DNA from: Metaclostridioides mangenotii
GTDB lineage: Bacteria > Bacillota > Clostridia > Peptostreptococcales > Peptostreptococcaceae
Direction of reading: 5' to 3'
Length of the DNA stretch: 64,000 nucleotides
Assembly (NCBI RefSeq): GCF_018917235.1
Contig: NZ_JAHLOF010000002.1
Span: forward strand, 1 to 64,000
The first letter of the stretch is position 1. Each line of letters begins with the position of its first letter. A program made the position numbers and the translations under genes. Below, piece by piece: positions 36,414-45,581 of the stretch. Below the pieces are notes generated by a model. That model ran no database searches and was not told where the DNA came from. It saw only the letters and a list, made by a program, of their open reading frames with translations.

Positions 36414-36977
36414 TTATTCTTGGATAATACGTCTTGCTGTTATAAATCTATTTGAATAACTTCCTGTATCCATTCTTGTAATCTTTACTACATCCCCAGT
36501 TTGTGGTGAGTGTATAAATTTCTGATCACCTACGTACATCCCAACGTGAGTTATACTTCCCCCTGAACCAAAGAATACTAAATCCCCCTCTTTAAGGTTG
36601 TTTCTCTCTACTTTTGTACCAGCTTTAGCCTGGTCCCTAGAAACCCTTGGAAGTGATACATCTGCTGCATTTTTGTAAACATAAGTAGTAAATCCTGAAC
36701 AGTCAAATGAATCTGGCCCAGTCGCTCCCCACTTATATGGTTTACCTTGTTGCTCATATGCTAAATCTAGAACTTTCTTTACTTTTGAGCTCTTTTCTTT
36801 ATTTGCTGCCACTATACTATCATTAAGCTGAGCACTACTTTCTTTTGTCTGAGATACCATTGATTGAGAATCTGTTTCAACCGCAGTAGCAATTACTTGC
36901 CCTTCTAAAAGTGTAAAGCCTGCTATCAATACTCCCGCTATTAACTTTTTAAATTTTTTATTTTTTATGTTAATCAT
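36414..36977 (-). CDS. secreted NlpC/P60 peptidoglycan endopeptidase 1
   Basis: The 187-residue secreted cysteine peptidase would cut wall stem peptides. It has a signal peptide (about 1-30), a short Ser/Gln-rich linker and the NlpC/P60 domain (about 65-187). The catalytic Cys is in DSFDCSGFTTYVY and the His in ITHVGMYVGDQKFIHSP. There is no SH3 or CWB2 binding domain. GGGGG before ATG 36977 sets the start; a frame opening at 36989 includes that site. It is a clear paralogue of the gene at 38307-39026. Several WalR-box matches lie upstream. Confidence 0.92.
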   Translation of the reverse strand: MINIKNKKFKKLIAGVLIAGFTLLEGQVIATAVETDSQSMVSQTKESSAQLNDSIVAANKEKSSKVKKVLDLAYEQQGKPYKWGATGPDSFDCSGFTTYVYKNAADVSLPRVSRDQAKAGTKVERNNLKEGDLVFFGSGGSITHVGMYVGDQKFIHSPQTGDVVKITRMDTGSYSNRFITARRIIQE

Positions 36978-37036
36978 CTTATCCCCCATATATTAAAAGT
37001 AATCATTCTGTTACTTTTCTTAAGCACCCGATTATT

Positions 37037-37053
37037 TGTTACTATTTTGTTAC
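37037..37053 (+). promoter_or_regulatory. WalR-box match downstream of the nlpC/p60 gene 1 start site
   Basis: TGTTACTATTTTGTTAC matches both half-sites of TGTWAH-N5-TGTWAH. It lies 14-30 bp past the predicted transcription start. A third, slightly imperfect copy (AGTAAT-N5-TGTTAC) follows at 36998-37014. Confidence 0.6.
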
Positions 37054-37073
37054 TTTTTAAATTCATAAATATG

Positions 37074-37102
37074 ATTCTATACTATTCACACAAAAATTAC
37101 AA
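37074..37102 (-). promoter_or_regulatory. promoter of nlpC/p60 gene 1
   Basis: -35 TTGTAA (37097-37102) and -10 TAGAAT (37074-37079) are 17 bp apart. The same layout and -10 occur at nlpC/p60 gene 2. The start is near 37067, about 90 nt before the ATG. Confidence 0.6.
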
Positions 37103-37110
37103 GACTTTTT

Positions 37111-37127
37111 TGTAATTCTTTTGTAAC
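37111..37127 (+). promoter_or_regulatory. WalR-box match upstream of the nlpC/p60 gene 1 promoter
   Basis: TGTAATTCTTTTGTAAC matches both half-sites and lies 8 bp upstream of the -35 region, an activator-type position. It is on the strand opposite the gene. Confidence 0.6.
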
Positions 37128-37270
37128 TTTTTACATCTATTCTGTAATATCTTTGTTTCTTTTGATTTATATGTATATACGACTATTGAAATATCAACAT
37201 TTTGATTTTTTCCAAATTTTCGAACAACGTTTCATTTTTTTATCTAATTGTATCAGTATATTATTGAAAT

Positions 37271-37302
37271 AAAAAATCACGGCGTGCAGTCCGTGATTTT
37301 TT
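37271..37302 (-). terminator. rpsD terminator
   Basis: AAAAAATCACGG (37271-37282) and CCGTGATTTTTT (37291-37302) form a perfect 12-bp stem with an 8-nt loop. The A/T ends serve as the T tract. Confidence 0.93.
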
Positions 37303-37386
37303 AGAAGAGTTTAATTTAAATTGATTATATATGAGGCGTAAAGATATGCAATCTTTAATTATGGATTTTATAGCATGTATTCATTA

Positions 37387-37986
37387 TTATAAGCGTTTAG
37401 AATAGTACTCAACAACAAGTATATCATTTATTTCGATTGGTACTTCTTGTCTCTCTGGACGCTTAATAAGCACACCTGAGTAACTATCTAAATCTTTGCT
37501 TAAATATGGATATTGGCTAAAGGCATTAATTTGAAAACTTTCTTTAAACATAGTATTGCTTTGAGACTTTTCTCTTAATGATATTACTTCTCCAATAGAA
37601 ACTCCGTATGAAGGTCTGTCTACTCTCTTACCATTTACAAGTATATGCCCATGTACAACCATCTGTCTAGCTTGTCTTATTGAAATAGCAAAACCTAGTC
37701 TATACACCAAGTTATCTAATCTACACTCTAAAAGTTGAATAAGTGCAGTACCTGTAGATTCTTCAGATTTATTAGCTTTTTTTACATAGTTTACAAATTG
37801 TTTTTCTAAAACTCCGTAATAAGCTCTTAATCTTTGTTTTTCTAGTAGTTGGATTCCGTATGGAGATAATTTCTTATCTGCTCTAGAAGTTCCTTTTGCA
37901 GCTCTATCCATTGCTTTTGGATGTCCACATACATTAAGACCTAGTCTTCTACACTGTTTAAATCTCGGTCCCATCATTTTCGCCAT
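37387..37986 (-). CDS. rpsD: 30S ribosomal protein S4 (solitary copy)
   Basis: S4 starts 30S assembly and binds the 16S 5' domain. From ATG 37986 the protein has 199 residues, with the N-terminal S4 domain and the RNA-binding S4 fold (about 90-150, [21 protein letters not shown]). Only two N-terminal cysteines are present, so it is not the four-Cys zinc form. AAGGAG fits ATG 37986 better than the ATG at 37995. It is a single-gene unit with its own promoter and terminator, set between two nlpC paralogues and away from the ribosomal protein operons where clostridia usually keep rpsD. Whether another copy exists cannot be seen. Confidence 0.95.
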   Translation of the reverse strand: MAKMMGPRFKQCRRLGLNVCGHPKAMDRAAKGTSRADKKLSPYGIQLLEKQRLRAYYGVLEKQFVNYVKKANKSEESTGTALIQLLECRLDNLVYRLGFAISIRQARQMVVHGHILVNGKRVDRPSYGVSIGEVISLREKSQSNTMFKESFQINAFSQYPYLSKDLDSYSGVLIKRPERQEVPIEINDILVVEYYSKRL

Positions 37987-38044
37987 AATTATCATTCTCC
38001 TTAGTATTAGAAAATTTTGCCGCGATAACTTTAAGCCTGAAAAA

Positions 38045-38073
38045 ATTATATCATATTTCTTTTTTATTGTAAA
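38045..38073 (-). promoter_or_regulatory. rpsD promoter
   Basis: -35 TTTACA (38068-38073) and a perfect -10 TATAAT (38045-38050) are 17 bp apart. The leader is only about 50 nt, leaving little room for a large S4-binding leader. Confidence 0.75.
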
Positions 38074-38119
38074 TGAATTTCATTATCATTATATGTTTTT
38101 ATGTAAATATTTTTTTACC

Positions 38120-38155
38120 AAACAAAATAGTAATAAAATTACTGATATTTTGTTT
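38120..38155. repeat. inverted repeat upstream of rpsD
   Basis: AAACAAAATA (38120-38129) pairs with TATTTTGTTT (38146-38155) and the inner GTAAT pairs with ATTAC, leaving a 3-nt bulge. The rest of the spacer up to the nlpC gene 2 terminator is AT-rich with no gene seen. Confidence 0.5.
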
Positions 38156-38224
38156 AGTATTTTTTGCTTAATAAGTATATTGCTGCTTATATATATCATT
38201 TTTATATTTTTTATAAAATAAAAA

Positions 38225-38250
38225 ACAGTAGAGATATCTATCTCTACTGT
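38225..38250 (-). terminator. terminator of nlpC/p60 gene 2
   Basis: ACAGTAGAGATA (38225-38236) and TATCTCTACTGT (38239-38250) form a perfect 12-bp palindrome, followed on the minus strand by a T tract. Confidence 0.9.
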
Positions 38251-38306
38251 ATATATTCTAAGTTGTTTTTAACTATGTATTTGTAATTGTATATTATTGT
38301 AGTTTA

Positions 38307-39026
38307 TTAGTTTTGTACTATACGTCTAGCTGTTATAAATCTCTTAGAGTAGCTTCCTGTATCCATTTTACTAACTTTTACTACGTCACCTGTTTGTGGT
38401 GAATGTATGAACTTTTGATCACCAACGTACATACCAACGTGAGTTATGCTCTTACCAGAACCGAAGAATACTAAATCTCCTGGTTGTAAATTAGCTCTAT
38501 TTACATAAGTTCCAACTGTAGCTTGACTTCTAGATACTCTTGGTAGAGTTATTCCAGCACCGTTTTTATATACATAAGAAGTTAATCCAGAGCAGTCAAA
38601 TGAGTTAGGTCCAGTTGCACCCCATCTATATGGCTTTCCTTGTTGCTTATAAGCTAGGTTTAGTATATTTTCTATTTTGTCACTATTACCTTTGTTTGGT
38701 GTTCCACCTTTTATAGTTAAGTATTTTCCGTTTACCCAACCAGTAACATTATCAATTGTGTGAATTTTTACCCATCCATTGTAATGCATATCTAAAACAT
38801 CTACTTTGTCTCCAGTGTTTATTCTACCTACAACTTTTCCACTTACTCCAGCAGTATTTCTCATATTTAAAAAGTCACATTCATTTACAATTGCAGCTGG
38901 CTCTTTACTATCTGTAGCCTCAGCTGCATTTGCTTGAACTGCCATTCCTTCCATCAGTACGAATCCTGATATTAATAGCATAGCTATTGTCTTTTTAAAC
39001 ATATTCTTTTTGCTTTTGATTATCAT
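38307..39026 (-). CDS. secreted NlpC/P60 endopeptidase 2 with SH3 domain
   Basis: From ATG 39026 the protein has 239 residues: a signal peptide (about 1-35), a bacterial SH3_3 domain (about 45-105, NMRNTAGVSGKVVGRINTGDKVDV) and the NlpC/P60 domain (about 115-239) with Cys in NSFDCSGLTSYVY and His in ITHVGMYVGDQ. The catalytic domain is nearly the same as in endopeptidase 1, which lacks SH3. The start is ambiguous: ATG 39044 overlaps the GGGGG ribosome binding site, so ATG 39026 at 11-nt spacing is preferred. It is probably under WalR control. Confidence 0.92.
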   Translation of the reverse strand: MIIKSKKNMFKKTIAMLLISGFVLMEGMAVQANAAEATDSKEPAAIVNECDFLNMRNTAGVSGKVVGRINTGDKVDVLDMHYNGWVKIHTIDNVTGWVNGKYLTIKGGTPNKGNSDKIENILNLAYKQQGKPYRWGATGPNSFDCSGLTSYVYKNGAGITLPRVSRSQATVGTYVNRANLQPGDLVFFGSGKSITHVGMYVGDQKFIHSPQTGDVVKVSKMDTGSYSKRFITARRIVQN

Positions 39027-39088
39027 AGTTAAAATTTCCCCCATTTATTATTTACAAATTTGTTACTTTCTCAAAACAACTAATTAAT

Positions 39089-39117
39089 ATTCTAACTCAT
39101 GAATAAAAAAATTGCAA
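39089..39117 (-). promoter_or_regulatory. promoter of nlpC/p60 gene 2
   Basis: -35 TTGCAA (39112-39117) and -10 TAGAAT (39089-39094) are 17 bp apart, matching the layout at nlpC/p60 gene 1. Confidence 0.6.
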
Positions 39118-39124
39118 CCATTTT

Positions 39125-39141
39125 TGTAACATTTTTGTAAT
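39125..39141 (+). promoter_or_regulatory. WalR-box match upstream of the nlpC/p60 gene 2 promoter
   Basis: TGTAACATTTTTGTAAT matches both half-sites and lies 7 bp upstream of the -35. The identical 17-mer occurs over the -35 of the Cwp6-like gene at 58471-58487. Confidence 0.65.
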
Positions 39142-39221
39142 TTTTCCTTTTTTTAGGGGTTATTGTTTCTTTTTTTAAGCAGTTTTTTATCTTTTTTTCA
39201 TAAATTCAGACGAAATTGTAA

Positions 39222-41138
39222 CTAATCATCAATTTTAGTTATAGCTATTTCCCTCTCATTTGCCTCCTCAGCACTTATATAGGTAGTAACCAATGATTTC
39301 ATCAAATAATCTATTTTATCCGTCTCTTCGTCCTCTGTAACCTTTTGTAACTCTTTTAAAATTTTTAGTATTTTATCTCTATTTATGTTTATTGGCTTAC
39401 CAATAAATATTTTTTTATGTTCAGTTTCTAAAAGACCTTCTTCAGACATCAACAATTCTTCATAGAGTTTTTCACCTGGTCTAAGTCCAGTAAACTTAAT
39501 TTTAATATCTACACCTGGTTCTAATCCACTAAATTTAATTAAGTTATTTGCTAAATCCAATATCTTTACTGGTTCACCCATATCAAGAACAAATATCTCT
39601 CCGCCTTTAGCCATAGCGCCAGCCTGAATAACTAATCCTACAGCTTCTGGGATCGTCATAAAATATCTAATTATCATTGGATGTGTAACAGTTACAGGTC
39701 CGCCGTCCTCTATTTGCTTTTTAAAAAGAGGTATCACACTTCCATTACTTCCTAATACATTACCAAATCTTACAGCTACAAACTCTGTCTCACTCTCTTC
39801 GTTCATAGTTTGTATAATCATTTCAGCAGCTCTTTTTGTAGCCCCCATAATATTGGTAGGGTTCACAGCTTTATCTGTAGAAATAAGTACAAATCGCTTT
39901 GCATTGTATTTAGATGCAACTTTTGCTGTATTAAGGGTTCCAAATATATTATTTTTTATTGCTTCTCCTGGGCTAAATTCCATAAGAGGTACATGTTTAT
40001 GTGCCGCTGCGTGAAATACTATCTCAGGTCTGTATTTTTCAAATATTTCTTCTAATCTTCTCTTCTCTCTTATTGATGCTATAACAACAACTAAGTCAAG
40101 ATTGTCCCCATATTTTCTGACAAGCTCCTGTTGAATTGCATAAGCATTATTTTCGTAATTATCTAGTATTATTAGTTTATTAGGGCTGAAGCTTGCTATC
40201 TGTCTGCAAAGCTCTGATCCAATGGATCCTCCCCCTCCTGTTACTATTACACTCTTACCTTCTATATAGTTACTAATATCTTTATAGTCAACTTCTATAG
40301 GCTCTCTTCCCAATAAATCTTCAATTCTAACATCCCTAATATGCTTAACATTAACTTTTCCGTCAATAATTTCGTAGATTCCCGGGATTGTTTTTACTTT
40401 ACAATTCGTATTCTTGCATATATCTAAGATGTCCTTTTTTTTCTGCTTATCAATATTAGCTATAGAGAAAATTATCTCATCTATTTTATATTTCTCAGCA
40501 ATTTCAATAATTTCATTGCTAGTACCTACTATTTTCACATTGTGAATTACTCTACCCTTTTTATCAGGATCATCGTCTATTATCGCTACAGGTGATTTTC
40601 TTAATCTAGGGTTTCTATTTAATTCCTGAACTACCATTTCTCCCGCATTACCTGCTCCAATTATTAATACATTTGATATTCCATCCATCATTGATGTTTT
40701 ATTAGCAATAATTTTTATCGCTCTATATGTTATTCTATAACCAAGTGTAAACATTATTACGAATATCGTATTAAGTGCATAAAATAGTGCGGAATAATTG
40801 TATCCAAAAATCTTGTGAATTAAAATAACAGGTATCAAGTATGCAAACGTAGCCGTAAAAATCGATATTATTCCTTCTTCTCCTGCATATCTCCAAAGTG
40901 TACTATAGCACCTAAATACAATGAACGTAAAAATATGAAGGAAAATATACACAATTAATGGAATAAAGTTTCCTTTAATTAAAAATCCGTTTGATGATTT
41001 TGTAAGATTAAATGACATTTCGAAAGCTATCAATACACACAGTGCATCGAATAAAACCAACATAAACTGTCTAAACCTGTGTTTTCTCATCAGTATTGCA
41101 ATTGAGCTATCTCTCTTTAGTCTAAATCTTCTTTCCAT
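39222..41138 (-). CDS. membrane-bound nucleoside-diphosphate-sugar 4,6-dehydratase/epimerase (CapD/FlaA1-like)
   Basis: The 638-residue protein has four N-terminal membrane segments (about 20-140), a first Rossmann-like region (IGAGNAGEMVV near 165) and a C-terminal SDR domain (about 290-570) with VTGGGGSIGSELCRQ. The active-site segment is STDKAVNPTNIMGATKR. Relatives such as PglF and WbpM make 4-keto-6-deoxy sugars from UDP-GlcNAc. It is the last gene of the polysaccharide operon on this strand. The exact product cannot be told from the sequence. Confidence 0.92.
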   Translation of the reverse strand: MERRFRLKRDSSIAILMRKHRFRQFMLVLFDALCVLIAFEMSFNLTKSSNGFLIKGNFIPLIVYIFLHIFTFIVFRCYSTLWRYAGEEGIISIFTATFAYLIPVILIHKIFGYNYSALFYALNTIFVIMFTLGYRITYRAIKIIANKTSMMDGISNVLIIGAGNAGEMVVQELNRNPRLRKSPVAIIDDDPDKKGRVIHNVKIVGTSNEIIEIAEKYKIDEIIFSIANIDKQKKKDILDICKNTNCKVKTIPGIYEIIDGKVNVKHIRDVRIEDLLGREPIEVDYKDISNYIEGKSVIVTGGGGSIGSELCRQIASFSPNKLIILDNYENNAYAIQQELVRKYGDNLDLVVVIASIREKRRLEEIFEKYRPEIVFHAAAHKHVPLMEFSPGEAIKNNIFGTLNTAKVASKYNAKRFVLISTDKAVNPTNIMGATKRAAEMIIQTMNEESETEFVAVRFGNVLGSNGSVIPLFKKQIEDGGPVTVTHPMIIRYFMTIPEAVGLVIQAGAMAKGGEIFVLDMGEPVKILDLANNLIKFSGLEPGVDIKIKFTGLRPGEKLYEELLMSEEGLLETEHKKIFIGKPININRDKILKILKELQKVTEDEETDKIDYLMKSLVTTYISAEEANEREIAITKIDD

Positions 41139-41281
41139 TTTTGATATACAACCTCCTTTGCATCTATATTATGCTTAAAAGACTTTTATTTTTTATAAAT
41201 TTATCCCTAATTTCTAACTAAATACTTTTAATTGAACAATAAAAGCTATACTAATTATAGCATAGCTTACAAAATACATTA

Positions 41282-42379
41282 TTATTTTTTGTTATTATTT
41301 TTATCTAATATATTTTCATATATTTTTCCGATATCTGTAAAGTTAGAATTGACTTCGTAATTTTCTCCTACAAACAGTCTACCTGCCTTACCCATATTTA
41401 ATCTAAGTTCATCGTCTTCCATAATTTTTATGATTGCGTTTTTTAATCCTTCAGGATCTTTTGGTTCTACTATTAAACCTGTTTTTCCATTATCTAATGA
41501 CTCTGGATGCCCACCAACGTTAGTAACAATAACAGGTACTTCACAGGCCTCAGATTCTATAGCGGCAACTCCAAATCCTTCCCTAAGTGATGGGAATACA
41601 GTTACATCAAATGAATTAAAAGTCTCAGCTACGTTTTCAGGATTGATTCTTCCTAAAAATATTACGTCTTTTTCAACTCCAAGCTCTCTAGCCAAAGATT
41701 CTAAATTTTCTTTTTGAGTCCCAGAACCACCTATTTTAAGAGTCATCTTTTTACCTTTGTACTCGTCTTTAATATATTTAAAAGCTTTAATAAGATACTC
41801 AATACCGTATTTTTTTTCTAAACTTTTTATAATTCCAATTGTAAAACCTTCACTTTTTTCAACTTCAATAGGTTTAAATTTATCCATATCAACACCGAAA
41901 AAAGTCACATCTACATGTTTATTCGTATATTTATTGGCTTCTTTAGCCATATCTCTACTATTTGAAAAAATATAATCGGCTTTTCTAAAATTATGCTTTA
42001 TTATTTGCTTTTGTAAAAATCCATTGTTAGGGAAGTCATAAATGTCTGTACCCCATACAGAAACTATAAATGGATGATATCCAACTAAACTACCTATTAG
42101 ACCGTAGCTACTAGCGTATTGCGCATGCAAAATATCCGGTTTTATTTGATTTACAAGTCTCTTCACTTCTTTTACATACCCTAGATACCCAGTTTTCTTA
42201 AATGCACTCTCATTCTTTACTTCTTCTACGTTAGATCCCAAATCGTGTATTTCAACACCATCCATATGTCCACCGTTTAGAGATATGACATGTATTTTGT
42301 ATCCTCTATCTTTAAAAAAACTGCAATACTTTAGCGTATGCGGATTAGATCCATCAGCTAAATAACAAATAGTCTTCAT
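41282..42379 (-). CDS. glycosyltransferase family 4 (GT-B)
   Basis: The 365-residue retaining GT-B enzyme is cytoplasmic or membrane associated. The acceptor half carries HAQYASSYGLIG and VSVWGTDIYDFP. The donor half carries the GT4 signature FPSLREGFGVAAIESEACEVPVI with its EX7E pair near residue 270. It ends 6 bp after ugd on the same operon. Donor and linkage are unknown. Confidence 0.9.
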   Translation of the reverse strand: MKTICYLADGSNPHTLKYCSFFKDRGYKIHVISLNGGHMDGVEIHDLGSNVEEVKNESAFKKTGYLGYVKEVKRLVNQIKPDILHAQYASSYGLIGSLVGYHPFIVSVWGTDIYDFPNNGFLQKQIIKHNFRKADYIFSNSRDMAKEANKYTNKHVDVTFFGVDMDKFKPIEVEKSEGFTIGIIKSLEKKYGIEYLIKAFKYIKDEYKGKKMTLKIGGSGTQKENLESLARELGVEKDVIFLGRINPENVAETFNSFDVTVFPSLREGFGVAAIESEACEVPVIVTNVGGHPESLDNGKTGLIVEPKDPEGLKNAIIKIMEDDELRLNMGKAGRLFVGENYEVNSNFTDIGKIYENILDKNNNKK

Positions 42380-42384
42380 AATAA

Positions 42385-43683
42385 CTACCTTCCTATAGAA
42401 TAATATTCTATTCCTGCATTTTTCATGTCCTCTTGATTATAACAGTTTCTACCATCTAAAACCAACGGTCTTTTCATAAGCTCTTTGTACTTGTTTATAT
42501 CGTAATTTACTACCTCTTTCCACTCCGTCATAATAAAACATATCTCAGCGTCTTTTATGGCTTCGTCTATAGATGTAGAGTAATTTATAGAATCTCCAAA
42601 TATCTTCTTTGAATTTTCAATACCTACTGTATCAAAAGCCGTAACGTCTGCTTCTCTTTCAAGTAGATACTGTATATTTACTATGGATGGAGCTTCTCTT
42701 ACATCATCAGTCTCAGGTTTATATGTAAGTCCTAATACCGCTACTTTTATTCCTTTAAAGCTCTCTACTAGCTTGCATGCTTTTTTTACGAGCTTTAGTT
42801 TTTGACTTTCATTTACTTCAATAGCCGCCTTTACAGTTTTTAACTCATGACCATTGTGTTCAGCTAACCAATGAAGTGCCTTTGTATCTTTTGGAAAACA
42901 TGACCCCCCATATCCAATACCGGCTTTTAAAAATTTACTTCCTATTCTATCATCGTAACTCATGCCAAGAGCAACATCTTCTACATTTGCTCCGACAACC
43001 TCGCATAGGTTAGCAATGTCATTCATAAAAGATATTTTCAAAGCTAAAAAGTCATTTGAGGCATACTTTATCATCTCGGCACTATTTCTGTTTGTTACTA
43101 TAATAGGTTGATCAAACTTTTTGTAGATACTCTCTAAAGTCTCTCTCGCCCAATCACTCTCAACACCAAGCACTATTCTCGAGGCATGTAACATATCTCT
43201 AACTGCAGTACCTTGGGATAAGAACTCAGGATTTGACGCTAATTCCACTTTTATATTTTTGTTTTTTAAATTCTTCTTTATATACACTTCTATTTCTTCA
43301 TTAGTTCCCATCGGAACAGTTGATTTAATTACTACTAACACATCATTTTCTACAGTTTCTGCTATCTGTTTTGCAACCGTCTTAATGTAATCTAAATTAG
43401 GAGAACCGTCACTTCTCTCTGGAGTACCAACAGCAATTATAATTAAATTGGCATCTTCATAGGCACTCTTGTAATCCGTAGTGTAATCGATTCTTCCAGC
43501 TTTGTAATTTTTAACCATAAGCTTTTCCAAATCTTTTTCGTATATAGGGGAATGCCCTTTCTTCATATTCTCTATTTTATTCTCATCTACATCTACACAG
43601 ACAATATTTTCGTTGCCAACCTCAGCTAAACATACACCTGTAACCAATCCAACATATCCAGTTCCAGCAATAGCTATTTTCAT
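42385..43683 (-). CDS. ugd: UDP-glucose 6-dehydrogenase
   Basis: Ugd oxidises UDP-glucose to UDP-glucuronate, which would put acidic sugar in the surface polymer. From ATG 43683 it has 432 residues, with the NAD motif IAGTGYVGLVTG, the catalytic Cys in GYGGSCFPKDTKAL near residue 258 and the C-terminal UDP-binding domain with GLTYKPETDDVREAPS. The longer frame from 43740 is rejected because GGAGGAAA sits just before ATG 43683. A related GDP-mannose or UDP-ManNAc dehydrogenase is less likely. Confidence 0.92.
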   Translation of the reverse strand: MKIAIAGTGYVGLVTGVCLAEVGNENIVCVDVDENKIENMKKGHSPIYEKDLEKLMVKNYKAGRIDYTTDYKSAYEDANLIIIAVGTPERSDGSPNLDYIKTVAKQIAETVENDVLVVIKSTVPMGTNEEIEVYIKKNLKNKNIKVELASNPEFLSQGTAVRDMLHASRIVLGVESDWARETLESIYKKFDQPIIVTNRNSAEMIKYASNDFLALKISFMNDIANLCEVVGANVEDVALGMSYDDRIGSKFLKAGIGYGGSCFPKDTKALHWLAEHNGHELKTVKAAIEVNESQKLKLVKKACKLVESFKGIKVAVLGLTYKPETDDVREAPSIVNIQYLLEREADVTAFDTVGIENSKKIFGDSINYSTSIDEAIKDAEICFIMTEWKEVVNYDINKYKELMKRPLVLDGRNCYNQEDMKNAGIEYYSIGR

Positions 43684-43853
43684 TGTGCTTTCCTCCGACT
43701 TCTTAAAACTTAAACGCTGTTCTTTAATGTAACTTCTCATTTACTTATTTGTCTCTCAACAAAATATATATCAACATTTTATTATATTAAACTACTTATA
43801 TGAAATTTTTGAGAATTATATTAAAATTTAAAACTTTATTTGTTTAAAATTTT

Positions 43854-44606
43854 TCAAACTCTCTTTTTTATTGCATTGTACACATAGAAGCAGAATACGT
43901 ACATACTCTTAGGTAGACTGAGTTTTTCTATATTTCTATAAGTGTTCCAAGTTCTTTTTAATGCTTTAAATTTATTACTAGATATAGAATTCCCTACTAA
44001 TCTATAGTAAACTAAATCTTCGTAAATTCCATAAGCGTATTTTTCTTTTTTTAGAAGTTGCAGCCAAGTTGCCGTATCTTGGCCCCTCCTAACTAAAGGC
44101 ATTTCAAAATCACCTAAGATATTTCTGTCTATTACAACAGTAGAACATCCAATAATTGTGTTTTTTAACAATCCGCCGTAATCTATTTTTTCTGGCGATC
44201 TCGCCACTTTATTAGTTTTTGTACCGTCTTCTTTCATATATCTATACGATGTAAATGTGAATCCAATATTCTCTTTAAGCATAAGACCGACCTGTTTTTC
44301 TAGCTTCCTGCTATTCCACAAATCGTCGCTATCTACAAACGCTACAAATCTTCCCTCGGCACATCTGAGACCTTTGTTTCTGGAAACTGCAGCCCCTGAA
44401 TTTCTCTTAAGCTTAATGTACTTAATTCTCGAGTCATGCTCCTGATATTCCCTGATAATATTACTTGAATTATCCGTAGAACAATCATCTATCAATAAAA
44501 GCTGCCAATTTTTGTACGTTTGGTTTTGGATTGACTCTATCGTCTCTGATAAAAACTGCTCTGAATTATATACAGGAGTAATTATCGATACTAAAGGTTC
44601 ATTCAT
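43854..44606 (-). CDS. glycosyltransferase family 2
   Basis: The 250-residue GT-A enzyme has VSIITPVYNSEQFL at the N-terminus, IDDCSTDNS and the metal motif FVDSDDLW near residue 95. It resembles the product of 45582-46331 along its whole length (IDDCSTDN-SNI, SRIKYI, KLEKQ, VVID), so the two look like duplicates separated by another GT2 gene. Its donor sugar is unknown. Confidence 0.9.
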   Translation of the reverse strand: MNEPLVSIITPVYNSEQFLSETIESIQNQTYKNWQLLLIDDCSTDNSSNIIREYQEHDSRIKYIKLKRNSGAAVSRNKGLRCAEGRFVAFVDSDDLWNSRKLEKQVGLMLKENIGFTFTSYRYMKEDGTKTNKVARSPEKIDYGGLLKNTIIGCSTVVIDRNILGDFEMPLVRRGQDTATWLQLLKKEKYAYGIYEDLVYYRLVGNSISSNKFKALKRTWNTYRNIEKLSLPKSMYVFCFYVYNAIKKRV

Positions 44607-44652
44607 AATTTTCTCTCCTTATATAGCAACTGGCGTAACTATAACCATTAAA

Positions 44653-45561
44653 CTATTCCCACACTAGTTTTCTTTGACCCCAATACTTGTAGAAACCGAG
44701 AGGAAACATTATTATATACATAAATTTATTGAAAACCCCATCTATCTCTTTAAAGTGATTACTTCCAGAAAGAAGTGAATATCTAGCTAAGTTGATATAG
44801 TTTTTAATCCACATATACGGATACTTGTTGATCGGATATGTATTTTGGTTTGTTAAAATTAAAAACTCCAGAGCCCTACCTTTTAATGATCTCTTTCTGA
44901 ACATATTTTTAGTTAACCCATCTTCTAAGTAGTCGCTCTTTCTTAAAATCTTATTAACACACTTTATCTTGTAGTATTTAGACATTTCAAACCACACGAC
45001 ACTCTCTGGCAAGAAGTTTATACCTTCTTTTTCTGGGAACGGAAACTGTTTAAGTATCTCCGTAACAAATATAATCGTCTTGTCACCTTTTACTCCGTAC
45101 TTGAAGAATAGATCTGCAAATGGACAATCTTTCACTCTATCTGGCATCTTGGTTCCTATAACTTCTCCATTTGGGTAAGCACATAGCCCAATAACACCGT
45201 TAAATCCATCTTTATTTTCTATTAAGTCCCATTCATCCTTTACTATTTCTAGTGCATCTTTAACAATTTCATCATCGCTATCAAGTACAAAGAACAGTTC
45301 TCCCTTTGCATGATTTGTTGCAACATTAATGGCTGAATGTTTACCGCCGTTTTCTTTATATACATAATTAATATTTAATATGTCTTCTGATATAAACTTT
45401 TCTACTAATTCTTTAGTATTGTCTTCACTGCCATCATCTATTATTAGCCATTCAAACATATCTAGAGGCAACGTCTGTGACTTCAAACCGTTATATACAT
45501 TTTCAAGCAAATAAGCTCTATTGTATGTAGCAGTAAAAACAGTGATTTTATATTTATGCAT
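44653..45561 (-). CDS. glycosyltransferase family 2
   Basis: The 302-residue GT-A enzyme has ITVFTATYNRAYLLENVYNGL at the N-terminus, IIDDGSEDNT and the metal motif FVLDSDDEI near residue 95. A C-terminal extension follows that its two GT2 neighbours lack (about 230-302). It belongs to a different GT2 subgroup from those duplicates. The acceptor is unknown. Confidence 0.9.
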   Translation of the reverse strand: MHKYKITVFTATYNRAYLLENVYNGLKSQTLPLDMFEWLIIDDGSEDNTKELVEKFISEDILNINYVYKENGGKHSAINVATNHAKGELFFVLDSDDEIVKDALEIVKDEWDLIENKDGFNGVIGLCAYPNGEVIGTKMPDRVKDCPFADLFFKYGVKGDKTIIFVTEILKQFPFPEKEGINFLPESVVWFEMSKYYKIKCVNKILRKSDYLEDGLTKNMFRKRSLKGRALEFLILTNQNTYPINKYPYMWIKNYINLARYSLLSGSNHFKEIDGVFNKFMYIIMFPLGFYKYWGQRKLVWE

Positions 45562-45581
45562 TTATAAGCCTTCCTCTCTTG

